DNA of 6,107 nt from Euryarchaeota archaeon UBA538 (GTDB taxonomy: Archaea; Thermoplasmatota; Poseidoniia; Poseidoniales; Thalassarchaeaceae): contig DALC01000018.1 in the NCBI GenBank assembly GCA_002499325.1, positions 3,668-9,774 on the forward strand, read 5' to 3'. Within the stretch, counting starts at the first letter, position 1, and every line of letters starts with the position of its first letter. Shown here piece by piece: positions 1-6,090 of the stretch. The position numbers and the translations under genes are program-made. Below the pieces are notes generated by a model. It saw nothing but the letters and a program-made list of their open reading frames with translations, had not been told where the DNA came from and did not search any database.

Positions 1-72
1 GAGAGCTTTTCGACCATTTCATTTACATCTCCGAAAGGCCTTAATGGCGCGCGACCGTGTAAATCAGGACCC
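1..72 (-). other. Shifted-frame continuation of the M3 peptidase, running off the window
   Basis: On the minus strand, the frame starting at the GGT codon just after the GGG run at 70-72 reads GPDLHGRAPLRPFGDVNE, then MVEKL, without a stop to the window edge. GRAPLRPF followed by a DVNEMVEKL-like helix is what M3 oligoendopeptidases carry shortly after the PWD motif. The upstream frame ends in LKPWDVNEKTGRR, so inserting one G into the GGG run (CCC on the plus strand at 70-72) joins both parts into one protein. Upstream of this point the shifted frame contains a TAG, so the switch must lie close to 70-75. The break may be a sequencing or assembly indel, or a real inactivating mutation. Confidence 0.75.
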
Positions 73-97
73 TACGCCCAGTCTTCTCATTTACATC
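19..97. repeat. 11-base direct repeat flanking the peptidase frame break
   Basis: TCATTTACATC occurs at 19-29 and 87-97. On the coding strand both copies encode DVNE, once just after LKPW and once after LRPFG, in frames that differ by one base. The break lies between the two copies. The repeat may be coincidental, but it is a candidate site for a misassembly or slipped recombination. Confidence 0.45.
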
Positions 98-922
98 CCA
101 AGGCTTTAGACTACCCAGTTCTAGAAAGGCGACTCTTTCTGAATTTATTTCTCGCATTAAAGGCACGCATACCGCTTCTATCGCATCATGGAATTCTAAA
201 CAGTCTTCTTTACTGTAGTCAAATCTCTCCATTGCCCTAAACATATAGTCTGTATATGTCTCAAAACCTGCATTTACTGCAATTTTGTGTCTTAGAGATA
301 CCAGCTCATCAAAAATTTCAGAGAGCCTTTCTTCGTCTTGCATTCTTCTATTGACTACAGCCTTCCAAGCTCCCTCTCTGATTGATCTATCATTCGACTC
401 TAAGTATCTCCTCATTTCTGGGAGGGTATACTCATTACCATCGAATTCCACGGTCATAGCCCCGTTTATTGTTTGCGACTCGGTAACTAACCTAGTCTGC
501 TCTACTCCTAAAGGAATATTCTCTTTCCTGAAAATATCAATATCATTTTTCATTGATCTAATCATCAAATCATACCTCGCTGGAAGATTACCCACTGCCT
601 CATGCTCTACCAATCTACGATTTAGCGAATCAGAGAACTCTGAGAGCTTGGGTCTAATATTTTCTACAAAATCTAGGAAAGAAGACCTCTTTTCCTCACT
701 CTCAGTGTCACAAGTCATTGCAATGTATAGTAGAGCTCCCTTTTCTGAGATATGTTCAGATAGCTCAGATGCATCTCTAATTATTCCTTCAATACACTTT
801 GAACATGAAATTTTCCTGTTCAGTAACTCATCCACATAGGGATTTACTTCATCCCAAACACTAGGATCGAAGTCATCATCTACAAATGATTGGGTTCCCC
901 TTTCTGCTACGTCATTGCTCAT
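41..922 (-). CDS. pepF: M3-family oligoendopeptidase (PepF-like), N-terminal part, frame broken near its 3' end
   Basis: This is the N-terminal half of a probable M3 (thimet/oligoendopeptidase F type) zinc metallopeptidase, a cytosolic enzyme family that trims short peptides. The 293-residue frame has the family's helical N-terminal region, including DPSVWDEVNPYVDELLNR near residues 19-36, the middle segment SNDRSIREGAWKAVVNRR near 175-192, and the LKPWD motif near 271-275 that precedes the catalytic domain. The HExxH zinc site lies further downstream and is outside the window. The frame stops at 41-43 after a nonsense tail (VLIYTVARH), but the expected continuation is in the adjacent frame, so this stop is probably not genuine. 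The ATG at 922 is preceded by a weak GGGAAG ribosome-site-like sequence. It is the last visible gene of the minus-strand run, 43 bases after the Cgi121 gene. No signal peptide is seen. Family assignment is good; exact substrate is unknown. Confidence 0.8.
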   Translation of the reverse strand: MSNDVAERGTQSFVDDDFDPSVWDEVNPYVDELLNRKISCSKCIEGIIRDASELSEHISEKGALLYIAMTCDTESEEKRSSFLDFVENIRPKLSEFSDSLNRRLVEHEAVGNLPARYDLMIRSMKNDIDIFRKENIPLGVEQTRLVTESQTINGAMTVEFDGNEYTLPEMRRYLESNDRSIREGAWKAVVNRRMQDEERLSEIFDELVSLRHKIAVNAGFETYTDYMFRAMERFDYSKEDCLEFHDAIEAVCVPLMREINSERVAFLELGSLKPWDVNEKTGRRVLIYTVARH

Positions 923-942
923 ATTCTTCCCATTGGGTCAAT

Positions 943-953
943 GGATATTATCC
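943..953 (-). promoter_or_regulatory. Possible TATA-like promoter element for the M3 peptidase gene
   Basis: In the 43-base gap between the Cgi121 stop and the peptidase ATG, the minus strand reads GGATAATATCC, an AT-rich core inside a 5-base inverted repeat. Its centre lies about 26 bases before the ATG at 922, the distance expected of an archaeal TATA box when transcription begins at or near the start codon. A second AT-rich stretch (TAATAAT) lies just upstream. The peptidase could therefore be transcribed on its own as well as from the operon. This rests on spacing and composition only. Confidence 0.3.
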
Positions 954-965
954 TGACTATTATTA

Positions 966-1526
966 CTAGAAATCACTCATCGAGGCATGGAGTAGAAATG
1001 ACTGCTCAATCATCTCAGGATTCACTTCTACTCCCTCTTCCAAAAAACCAATCTTCTCCAGACCTTCTAATGTCGGAAAAGGCCTCCTGGCGATCAAGCT
1101 CGCTCCGACTATCTCCATTAGGCGCTCTGCGTCCTTGCTATGATTATTGTATTCATCTATGGGAAGAGATGTCTCTCCAATCCCTCCACTGGTATCTATC
1201 TCAGGTAGCCTTACCAACCATGCCTTTGTATCTCCTTTCGAAACCCCTGATCTGTCTATCGCAGTCCTAATCTGCCTTGTTCCAGATATAATTCTCAGAA
1301 ATTCCGCTCCCGGATCCCTTGCAACCATCTTCCCCTGTTCCTCATTACTCCTCGACTTATGCCACGCGGACCAAAGGTGGACCTCACTAGCAGCCACTTC
1401 ATAGGAGATCAAACTCCATCTACTGTCCAGTCGCCATTCCTCGATTTCTGAGATGAGCTCGGGGACATTATCCACAGGAGTCGAGAATCTTAACCCCCAC
1501 GCTGGAAACCATGGAACACCACTCAT
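966..1526 (-). CDS. cgi121: KEOPS complex subunit Cgi121 homologue
   Basis: This 186-residue protein resembles Cgi121, a small subunit of the KEOPS complex that makes the t6A modification at A37 of ANN-decoding tRNAs. In the known complex Cgi121 binds Bud32 and the 3' CCA end of tRNA. The supporting signature is the central block around residues 47-108: a helix with SAWHKSR, then GAEFLRIISGTRQIRTAI, then a GVSKGDTKAWLVRLP strand. These match the family pattern of a helix, an EFL...SGTRQI...A segment and a following strand. Residues 168-186 form a helical C-terminus. It is somewhat longer than the roughly 150 residues usual in archaea, with extra residues at the N-terminus (1-20) and in a polar loop (110-130). 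It begins 24 bases after the helicase stop with a good ribosome-binding site, so it probably shares the helicase transcript. Adjacency to a Hel308 gene is seen in other archaea and supports the call. Other KEOPS genes are not in the window. Confidence 0.75.
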   Translation of the reverse strand: MSGVPWFPAWGLRFSTPVDNVPELISEIEEWRLDSRWSLISYEVAASEVHLWSAWHKSRSNEEQGKMVARDPGAEFLRIISGTRQIRTAIDRSGVSKGDTKAWLVRLPEIDTSGGIGETSLPIDEYNNHSKDAERLMEIVGASLIARRPFPTLEGLEKIGFLEEGVEVNPEMIEQSFLLHASMSDF

Positions 1527-1531
1527 TCAGT

Positions 1532-1538
1532 ATCCTCT
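1532..1538 (-). promoter_or_regulatory. Ribosome-binding site of the Cgi121 gene
   Basis: The minus strand reads AGAGGAT five bases before the ATG at 1526, a good Shine-Dalgarno match at suitable spacing. It is one of the few clear ones in the window. It fixes the start of the Cgi121 gene and fits internal translation from an operon mRNA, since it lies in the short gap after the helicase stop. Confidence 0.5.
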
Positions 1539-1550
1539 GGCGACAGGGGT

Positions 1551-4160
1551 TCAATTGTACTTTCTCTTTTCCCTTCTAACCGTACGTCCTGCATCTCTAA
1601 CAAGATTCTCGACTAATCTGGGGCTCCATCCTCTCAAATCAGATAGTCTTTCACAATCTTTCTCAGTAAGTTCAGCGACATCAGAAACCATGCTTACCCC
1701 CAATAATTTCGACATTTCCCTCGCCCTAACTCTTCCTATTCCTTTGAGGGATACCAGTCCTAGGATATCTGATTTACATCCGTATCTTACTCTACTGCGA
1801 ACCTCCCCTATTGCCTCGATGAGAGTTTCATGAGCCTTCATGTCCATAGATGACATCTCGTCATCTTCAACCACAATTCTCCTGGAGGCATAGAGAAGCC
1901 ATTCAGCCAATTCCACGCGACTCCGAAGATCACCTGGTTGAACTCCCCACTCCTTCTCAATCGAGCTCATAGTTTCCTCCTCCATCCAAGACTGTAGTAC
2001 CAATGCGCCCTTCATGCGTCTATCCTCATCATGATCTACTGCAGTACCTAGCATCTCTCGCTCATGAATGTGTAGTGATGATTGAACCCTATCATAATCA
2101 GATTTTCTGAGCCATAGTGGTAGGAAGTCAGGAGTACAAGCAACCAGATGAAGCAAACTCATGGGCGAAACCTGTAAGAATTCATCACGTCCAGATAATA
2201 CCGACATTGCCTTTCCTAGACCATCCCTTAGTATTCTTCCAGATAGTGGATTGAGGTACAGTCTGGAAATCCTCGCTCCAAGCGGGGTGGCTAAATATGT
2301 CATAGTCTGAGATTCAGAAGAATTAAGGACATCTTCGCTTATCGAAATCGCTTTCTTGAAGCCAAAAATAGGAGGGCCACTCCTTCTCTTCTCGAATCTT
2401 TCCGGCTCCCTTTGATTTGATAATTCAATTCCAAGGACCGACGCTGCAGAATTAGCCCATGAAGGAACTTCATCTAACCAGTCTTCTTCAACATCAGAGG
2501 ATGGCTGTTCATCATGAATCTTCTGAGCTACCAGATCAGAATCTCCTTCTCTTGTTAGCATCCCATTTTCTACCAACCAGTGTATTGCTTCATCTAACCT
2601 ATCTGCTAGAACCTCGGTTCTCATTTGGGTAGCCAAGAAAGTACTTCCGAAGAATCTTCCAATAGAATATCTATCGGTCAGCACCCCACTAGAAATCAGT
2701 GATAGGACATGAGTGAGTAAGGCAGGATCCTCAATAGCATTATTTGCCATCGGATTTGCTAATTTAGAAGTCACATCTTCTGGCTCTCCCTCTAGGTAAA
2801 GATCGACTAATTTATCCTCTTCGTCAGGATCCTTAGAAAGAATCCATGCATCTCCATATTCGTCATATTTTGGACGCCCAGCCCTGCCTAGCATCTGCCT
2901 GATTTCCATTACTGAAAGTGGCATAGAAGCACTGGCAACTACGCTCCACCTCCTATAATCTCTTATGACAACTCTTCTAGCTGGAAGATTTACTCCCTGA
3001 GCAAGAGTAGGTGTGGCCACTATGCACTGTAAATCTCCTTTCTTGAAGGAATCCTCAATGATTTTTCTTTGCCTTTGAGTTAGGCCTGCATGATGAAATC
3101 CAACACCGCCCTTTATTGAATTAGAGAGTGATTTTCCAGTTGAGGTACCCTCTCCGCCAGATATTATCTTACGTGAAATAGAATCCCAAACTTCCAGTGA
3201 ATAATCTGTGATTTCACTGGACTTTCCTTCTACAGTCTTCAGTAGATATTCAGAAAGAACTCTTGCTTCCTTAACCGCTGACGCCCTTGAAGACACGAAA
3301 ACTAGTAGTTGCCCACCCATAGAAACAGTATCCATAAGTGCGGCTTGGAGCCTCTTATTTTTACTTCCGGAAAGCCTCCTCTTCTTATCGATTGAATCAG
3401 TATCCTCGGCCCCCTCGATCCTGTGTATACTGACATCTAAATCGGTCATAATGCCACAATGCAATGGTATTGGCCTCCAATCTGACTTTACATGAGTCGC
3501 TCCCAACCAATCTGAGAGCTTCTCAGAATTTCCAACTGTTGCAGATAGTGCGATAATCTGCGCATCAGGCCTTACATGCATAATTCTGGATAGAGTTACT
3601 TCCAGAGTCGGCCCCCTGCTGTAGTCATTCAATAAGTGAAACTCATCCGAAACTACAACGCCTAGATTCTCTAGAAATCCAGACCTAGTCCTAAGAATAG
3701 AATCAAGCTTCTCACTTGTACAAACTAGGATATCCGAATTTTCCACACCAGATGACTCTCCCCCTCTGTCCCCAATAGCTAAGCCAACAGAAAGCCCAAC
3801 AGATTTCGCAATCTCGGTTAGATCTTCGAATTTCTCATTTGCTAGAGCTTTCAGTGGGACAATATAGGCTCCCCTCATTCCCTTCATATCCCCAATTAGT
3901 CGATTGATCATCCCCAAGTATGCTACCAAGGATTTTCCACTGGCCGTTGGTATAGTAAGCATCAAATTTTTACCCTCCAAAACAGGAGTCAAGGCTTCAG
4001 CTTGTGGGGGAAAGAAGCTATCTATTCCCCAATTATTTTTCAAGAATTTAGTGATTCTTGAATCGATACCGAAGCTATCCAGCCCATTGCCTGATTCCGC
4101 CACGACTATGCTTAATGTCGGACGTTCTAAAGGATGCCGAGGATAATGGCCTAATTCCAT
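1551..4160 (-). CDS. hel308: Hel308-type Ski2-like superfamily 2 DNA helicase
   Basis: This is a probable 3'-5' DNA helicase of the Hel308 (HelQ-related) family, which unwinds lagging-strand and fork structures and acts in archaeal repair and restart of stalled replication. Motifs appear in order: Q-like FFPPQAEAL (49-57), motif I TIPTASGKS (69-77), motif II DEFH (172-175), motif III SAT (206-208), motif IV LLVFVSSR (285-292), FHHAGL (355-360), motif V ATPTLAQGVNLPAR (382-395) and motif VI QMLGRAGRP (422-430). A winged helix follows (about 475-540), then the ratchet domain beginning TYLATPLGARISRLY (620-634), and a C-terminal helix-hairpin-helix SLKGIGRVRA (804-813) with a basic tail ending KRKYN. 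At 869 residues it exceeds the usual 700-720, mainly through an insert at about 541-615 and a longer N-terminus. The DEFH box differs from the usual Hel308 DEIH. The ATG at 4160 lies inside the end of the upstream thioesterase gene. Conserved Hel308 sequence begins only near residue 27, so a later start, such as the GTG at residue 20, is possible. Confidence 0.93.
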   Translation of the reverse strand: MELGHYPRHPLERPTLSIVVAESGNGLDSFGIDSRITKFLKNNWGIDSFFPPQAEALTPVLEGKNLMLTIPTASGKSLVAYLGMINRLIGDMKGMRGAYIVPLKALANEKFEDLTEIAKSVGLSVGLAIGDRGGESSGVENSDILVCTSEKLDSILRTRSGFLENLGVVVSDEFHLLNDYSRGPTLEVTLSRIMHVRPDAQIIALSATVGNSEKLSDWLGATHVKSDWRPIPLHCGIMTDLDVSIHRIEGAEDTDSIDKKRRLSGSKNKRLQAALMDTVSMGGQLLVFVSSRASAVKEARVLSEYLLKTVEGKSSEITDYSLEVWDSISRKIISGGEGTSTGKSLSNSIKGGVGFHHAGLTQRQRKIIEDSFKKGDLQCIVATPTLAQGVNLPARRVVIRDYRRWSVVASASMPLSVMEIRQMLGRAGRPKYDEYGDAWILSKDPDEEDKLVDLYLEGEPEDVTSKLANPMANNAIEDPALLTHVLSLISSGVLTDRYSIGRFFGSTFLATQMRTEVLADRLDEAIHWLVENGMLTREGDSDLVAQKIHDEQPSSDVEEDWLDEVPSWANSAASVLGIELSNQREPERFEKRRSGPPIFGFKKAISISEDVLNSSESQTMTYLATPLGARISRLYLNPLSGRILRDGLGKAMSVLSGRDEFLQVSPMSLLHLVACTPDFLPLWLRKSDYDRVQSSLHIHEREMLGTAVDHDEDRRMKGALVLQSWMEEETMSSIEKEWGVQPGDLRSRVELAEWLLYASRRIVVEDDEMSSMDMKAHETLIEAIGEVRSRVRYGCKSDILGLVSLKGIGRVRAREMSKLLGVSMVSDVAELTEKDCERLSDLRGWSPRLVENLVRDAGRTVRREKRKYN

Positions 4161-4627
4161 CGATGATAGGCAGGGTGGCCTTCAGTAACTGCTACGAATA
4201 GCCCCTCCCCTGTCGCGCAGACCTTCCCCTCACATGTCAGACTCATCTTCACCTTAGCCCTGTCAGAGCTTAGCTCCACAACCTCAGAAGTTATCTTGAG
4301 GACTTTGTCATTTGGTGTCGGCCTTCGAAGGCTTACGCTGTAAGAGGCAGTAACCGTGCATGGGGGGGCAGTACTTCCTTCGTTATCCATTATTGCTATA
4401 GCCGCAGTCCAGTTTCCATGACAGTCAAGGAGTGCTCCCAGTATTCCCCCATTTACCATGCCAGGAAATGCTTGATGGTGTTCCTCCGGATTAAATTCCA
4501 TGTATAGTCCGTTTTCCGTTCTGAAGGATCTAATTTTCAGCCCTTTAGTATTGGCTGGACCACATCCGAAACATATGCTATTGGGTGCGAATTCTTCCTG
4601 TACAGAGAGCTCGGAAGCTACTTCCAT
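4151..4627 (-). CDS. Hotdog-fold PaaI-like thioesterase
   Basis: This 158-residue protein looks like a single-domain hotdog-fold thioesterase of the PaaI/THEM4-like group (4HBT superfamily), which hydrolyses acyl-CoA or related thioesters. From the chosen ATG, visible elements are CFGCGPAN (19-26), a family hallmark near the N-terminus; FPGMVNGG (54-61) at the start of the central helix; then D68, a likely catalytic acid, with C69 and H70; and the SYSVSLRRPTP strand (96-106). Many relatives have His where this protein has Asn59 in the HGG motif. The frame can be extended to a TTG at 4666 (171 residues), but an AT-rich box at 4684-4691 would place transcription start close to or after that TTG, so the ATG is preferred. 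It is the first gene of the minus-strand run and its last 10 bases overlap the helicase start (ATGGAATTAG), suggesting coupled translation. The substrate is unknown. Confidence 0.75.
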   Translation of the reverse strand: MEVASELSVQEEFAPNSICFGCGPANTKGLKIRSFRTENGLYMEFNPEEHHQAFPGMVNGGILGALLDCHGNWTAAIAIMDNEGSTAPPCTVTASYSVSLRRPTPNDKVLKITSEVVELSSDRAKVKMSLTCEGKVCATGEGLFVAVTEGHPAYHRWN

Positions 4628-4689
4628 ATGACGTCGGAGGGTCTCGAGGAATTGAACAATTCCCAATATTGTCCTAACGTACCCTATTT
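4628..4689. promoter_or_regulatory. Divergent promoter region with a 16-base palindrome and TATA-like boxes
   Basis: This short region must start transcription both ways, toward the thioesterase operon and toward the M14 gene. At 4648-4663 it holds a perfect inverted repeat, GGAATTG-AA-CAATTCC, which could bind a dimeric regulator. At 4664-4671 is CAATATTG, itself symmetric, about 23 bases before the ATG at 4690 and so placed like a TATA box for a leaderless M14 transcript. Slightly beyond the right end, the minus strand reads ATAAATAG (4684-4691), a better TATA match for the leftward operon, predicting a start near 4661 and a leader of about 34 bases to the ATG at 4627. All assignments are by eye from composition and spacing. 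Confidence 0.4.
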
Positions 4690-6090
4690 ATGTCAAACCT
4701 ACTGGGAGGGGCGTTGTCTAATTCCGAAGAGGGCTCGGGAGACGAGCCAAGCCCCGAAAGGCCAGAGAGTCTACCACCTCGTTCCAAGAGAAGGAGATTC
4801 GCCCCACTAAAGGTCGCTAACCAGATTCCCAAGAGAAGGAGAATAGAGATTGAAAAGGCTCTTGAAGGGAGCACTGGGACTCCAAAGAAATGGTCCCGTC
4901 AGAACGGCCCCAAGAATCATAATTTCCTTAGAAAGAGGATTCTTCCCGGTACTATTAGGAGAATGGATTTCGATCTACTATCGGTTGAAATTGGAGAGTC
5001 TTGGCCTATTCCTGTAACTGTTGTTCACGGGTCCCGCCCAGGCCCAGTAGTGACACTATTGGGAGCAGTGCATGGAAATGAGTTAGTGGGCCCATTGGCC
5101 TTGACATACTTGACGGGTCCGAATTTTATTGGACCTGGAAAGGCAATAGATCCAGAAGTACTATCGGGGACAATCAGGATAGTTCCTGTTGTTAATATGC
5201 CCGGGTACAAGATGAAGAGCCGTTATATGCCAGACGGAAGAGATCTGAATAGGTCATTTCCGGGCAAGCCAGATAGTAATACTTCATACCGTGTAGCAAA
5301 TAGAATCTGGAATAAGATAATCACAGGCAGCGATTACGTTGTGGATTTGCATACCGCGGCTGTGGGAAGGACCAATATGCCTCAAATACGTGCCAATCTC
5401 GCCCATGCCTCCAGCAATAGAATAGCCAGATCATTCGGAATCGAGGCAATTCTGGATAATGCCGGTCCTAAGGGATCTCTAAGGAGAGTCACCAACGACT
5501 TCGATATAGCGTGCATCACATTCGAAGGAGGGGGCCCAGACGAACTAGATCCAGAATCTGTACAGGTCTCCTTGTATGGGATTCTGAACGTTCTTAGGTC
5601 CCTAAGAATGATCCCAGGACATCCCAGTAGGCCTAGCTTCAGAATTCTCGCCTCAGGGTCACTATGGATTAGGTCCGATCAAGGTGGCCTACTGGATGTG
5701 CTCGCCCCTGCTGGAAGTTTTGTCGAAGAGGGGGAGGTGGTCGCAACCGTTACCGATCCCGAGAGCCCCCTAGAATCCCATGATGTGATTTCTCCCACAA
5801 GGGGATTAATGATTTGCTCAGCAACTAATCCATTCGTAACTGCTGGAACTCCAGTAGGACATATTTTGCCAGTTACCAAAGGTGCTCAGACAATCAGAAA
5901 GAGGTTAGACGAGGATGATTGCTTGGTGATTAGTGGTGCAGATGGAGATCCGGTTTGGAGAGATGATGATGAGGTAGAGGATATCACTGTCGGAGGGGAA
6001 TGGTCAGGGGGAAGTGTAGATGCTGAGTGGTCCACAAATCCTCCGGTTGATTCGGATGAAGAAGCCGCTGAAGCAGATCCCTCTCAGTGA
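4690..6090 (+). CDS. M14-type succinylglutamate desuccinylase/aspartoacylase family deacylase with charged tails
   Basis: This 466-residue protein is a probable zinc-dependent amidohydrolase of the AstE/AspA branch of the M14 carboxypeptidase fold, whose members cleave N-acyl groups or amide bonds of small molecules. The zinc ligands are visible as HGNE (His128, Glu131) and VDLH (His221). GRDLNRSFPG (183-192) carries the substrate-binding arginine region, and Glu279 in TFEGGG is the likely catalytic glutamate. Residues about 319-392 form the family's C-terminal beta domain (GGLLDVLAPAGSFVEEGEVV, then SPTRGLMI). Two parts are extra. Residues 1-80 are polar and basic with KRRR clusters at 33-36 and 48-51. 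Residues about 405-466 are strongly acidic and low-complexity. The ATG at 4690 is the only ATG before Met92, which would start just as the conserved domain begins. The gene is divergent from the thioesterase operon. Substrate is unknown; relatives beside RimK-like ligases exist, but no such neighbour is visible here. Confidence 0.85.
   Translation: MSNLLGGALSNSEEGSGDEPSPERPESLPPRSKRRRFAPLKVANQIPKRRRIEIEKALEGSTGTPKKWSRQNGPKNHNFLRKRILPGTIRRMDFDLLSVEIGESWPIPVTVVHGSRPGPVVTLLGAVHGNELVGPLALTYLTGPNFIGPGKAIDPEVLSGTIRIVPVVNMPGYKMKSRYMPDGRDLNRSFPGKPDSNTSYRVANRIWNKIITGSDYVVDLHTAAVGRTNMPQIRANLAHASSNRIARSFGIEAILDNAGPKGSLRRVTNDFDIACITFEGGGPDELDPESVQVSLYGILNVLRSLRMIPGHPSRPSFRILASGSLWIRSDQGGLLDVLAPAGSFVEEGEVVATVTDPESPLESHDVISPTRGLMICSATNPFVTAGTPVGHILPVTKGAQTIRKRLDEDDCLVISGADGDPVWRDDDEVEDITVGGEWSGGSVDAEWSTNPPVDSDEEAAEADPSQ
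4784..4842 (+). repeat. Pair of 14-base in-frame direct repeats in the M14 gene
   Basis: CCAAGAGAAGGAGA occurs at 4784-4797 and again at 4829-4842. The copies are exactly 45 bases (15 codons) apart and in frame, encoding the SKRRRF and PKRRRI segments of the basic N-terminal extension. The intervening DNA is not itself repeated. It may reflect a small duplication that has diverged, or selection for a repeated basic motif. Confidence 0.6.

Noticed and set aside
60..80. Programmed ribosomal frameshift in the peptidase gene
   Set aside because: There is no standard slippery heptamer or evident downstream stimulatory structure, and M3 peptidases are not known to use frameshifting. An indel in a short G run is simpler.
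285..839. Open frame of 184 codons on the plus strand
   Set aside because: It lies wholly opposite the M3 peptidase gene, and its Ser/Leu-rich translation has no recognisable motif. It is an antisense shadow.
890..1833. Several plus-strand open frames of 85-126 codons
   Set aside because: They lie opposite the Cgi121 gene and the 3' end of the helicase gene, have no recognisable domain, and conflict with well-supported genes.
4732..4748. Hairpin GGCTCG-GGAGA-CGAGCC early in the M14 gene
   Set aside because: It is a six-base stem inside coding sequence with no T run. It could be chance and is neither a terminator nor a recognised riboswitch.
4674..4874. 66-codon minus-strand frame with a hydrophobic start resembling a signal peptide
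   Set aside because: It is antisense to the M14 N-terminal extension. The hydrophobic stretch arises from the complement of the basic coding region, and it would overlap the promoter region.
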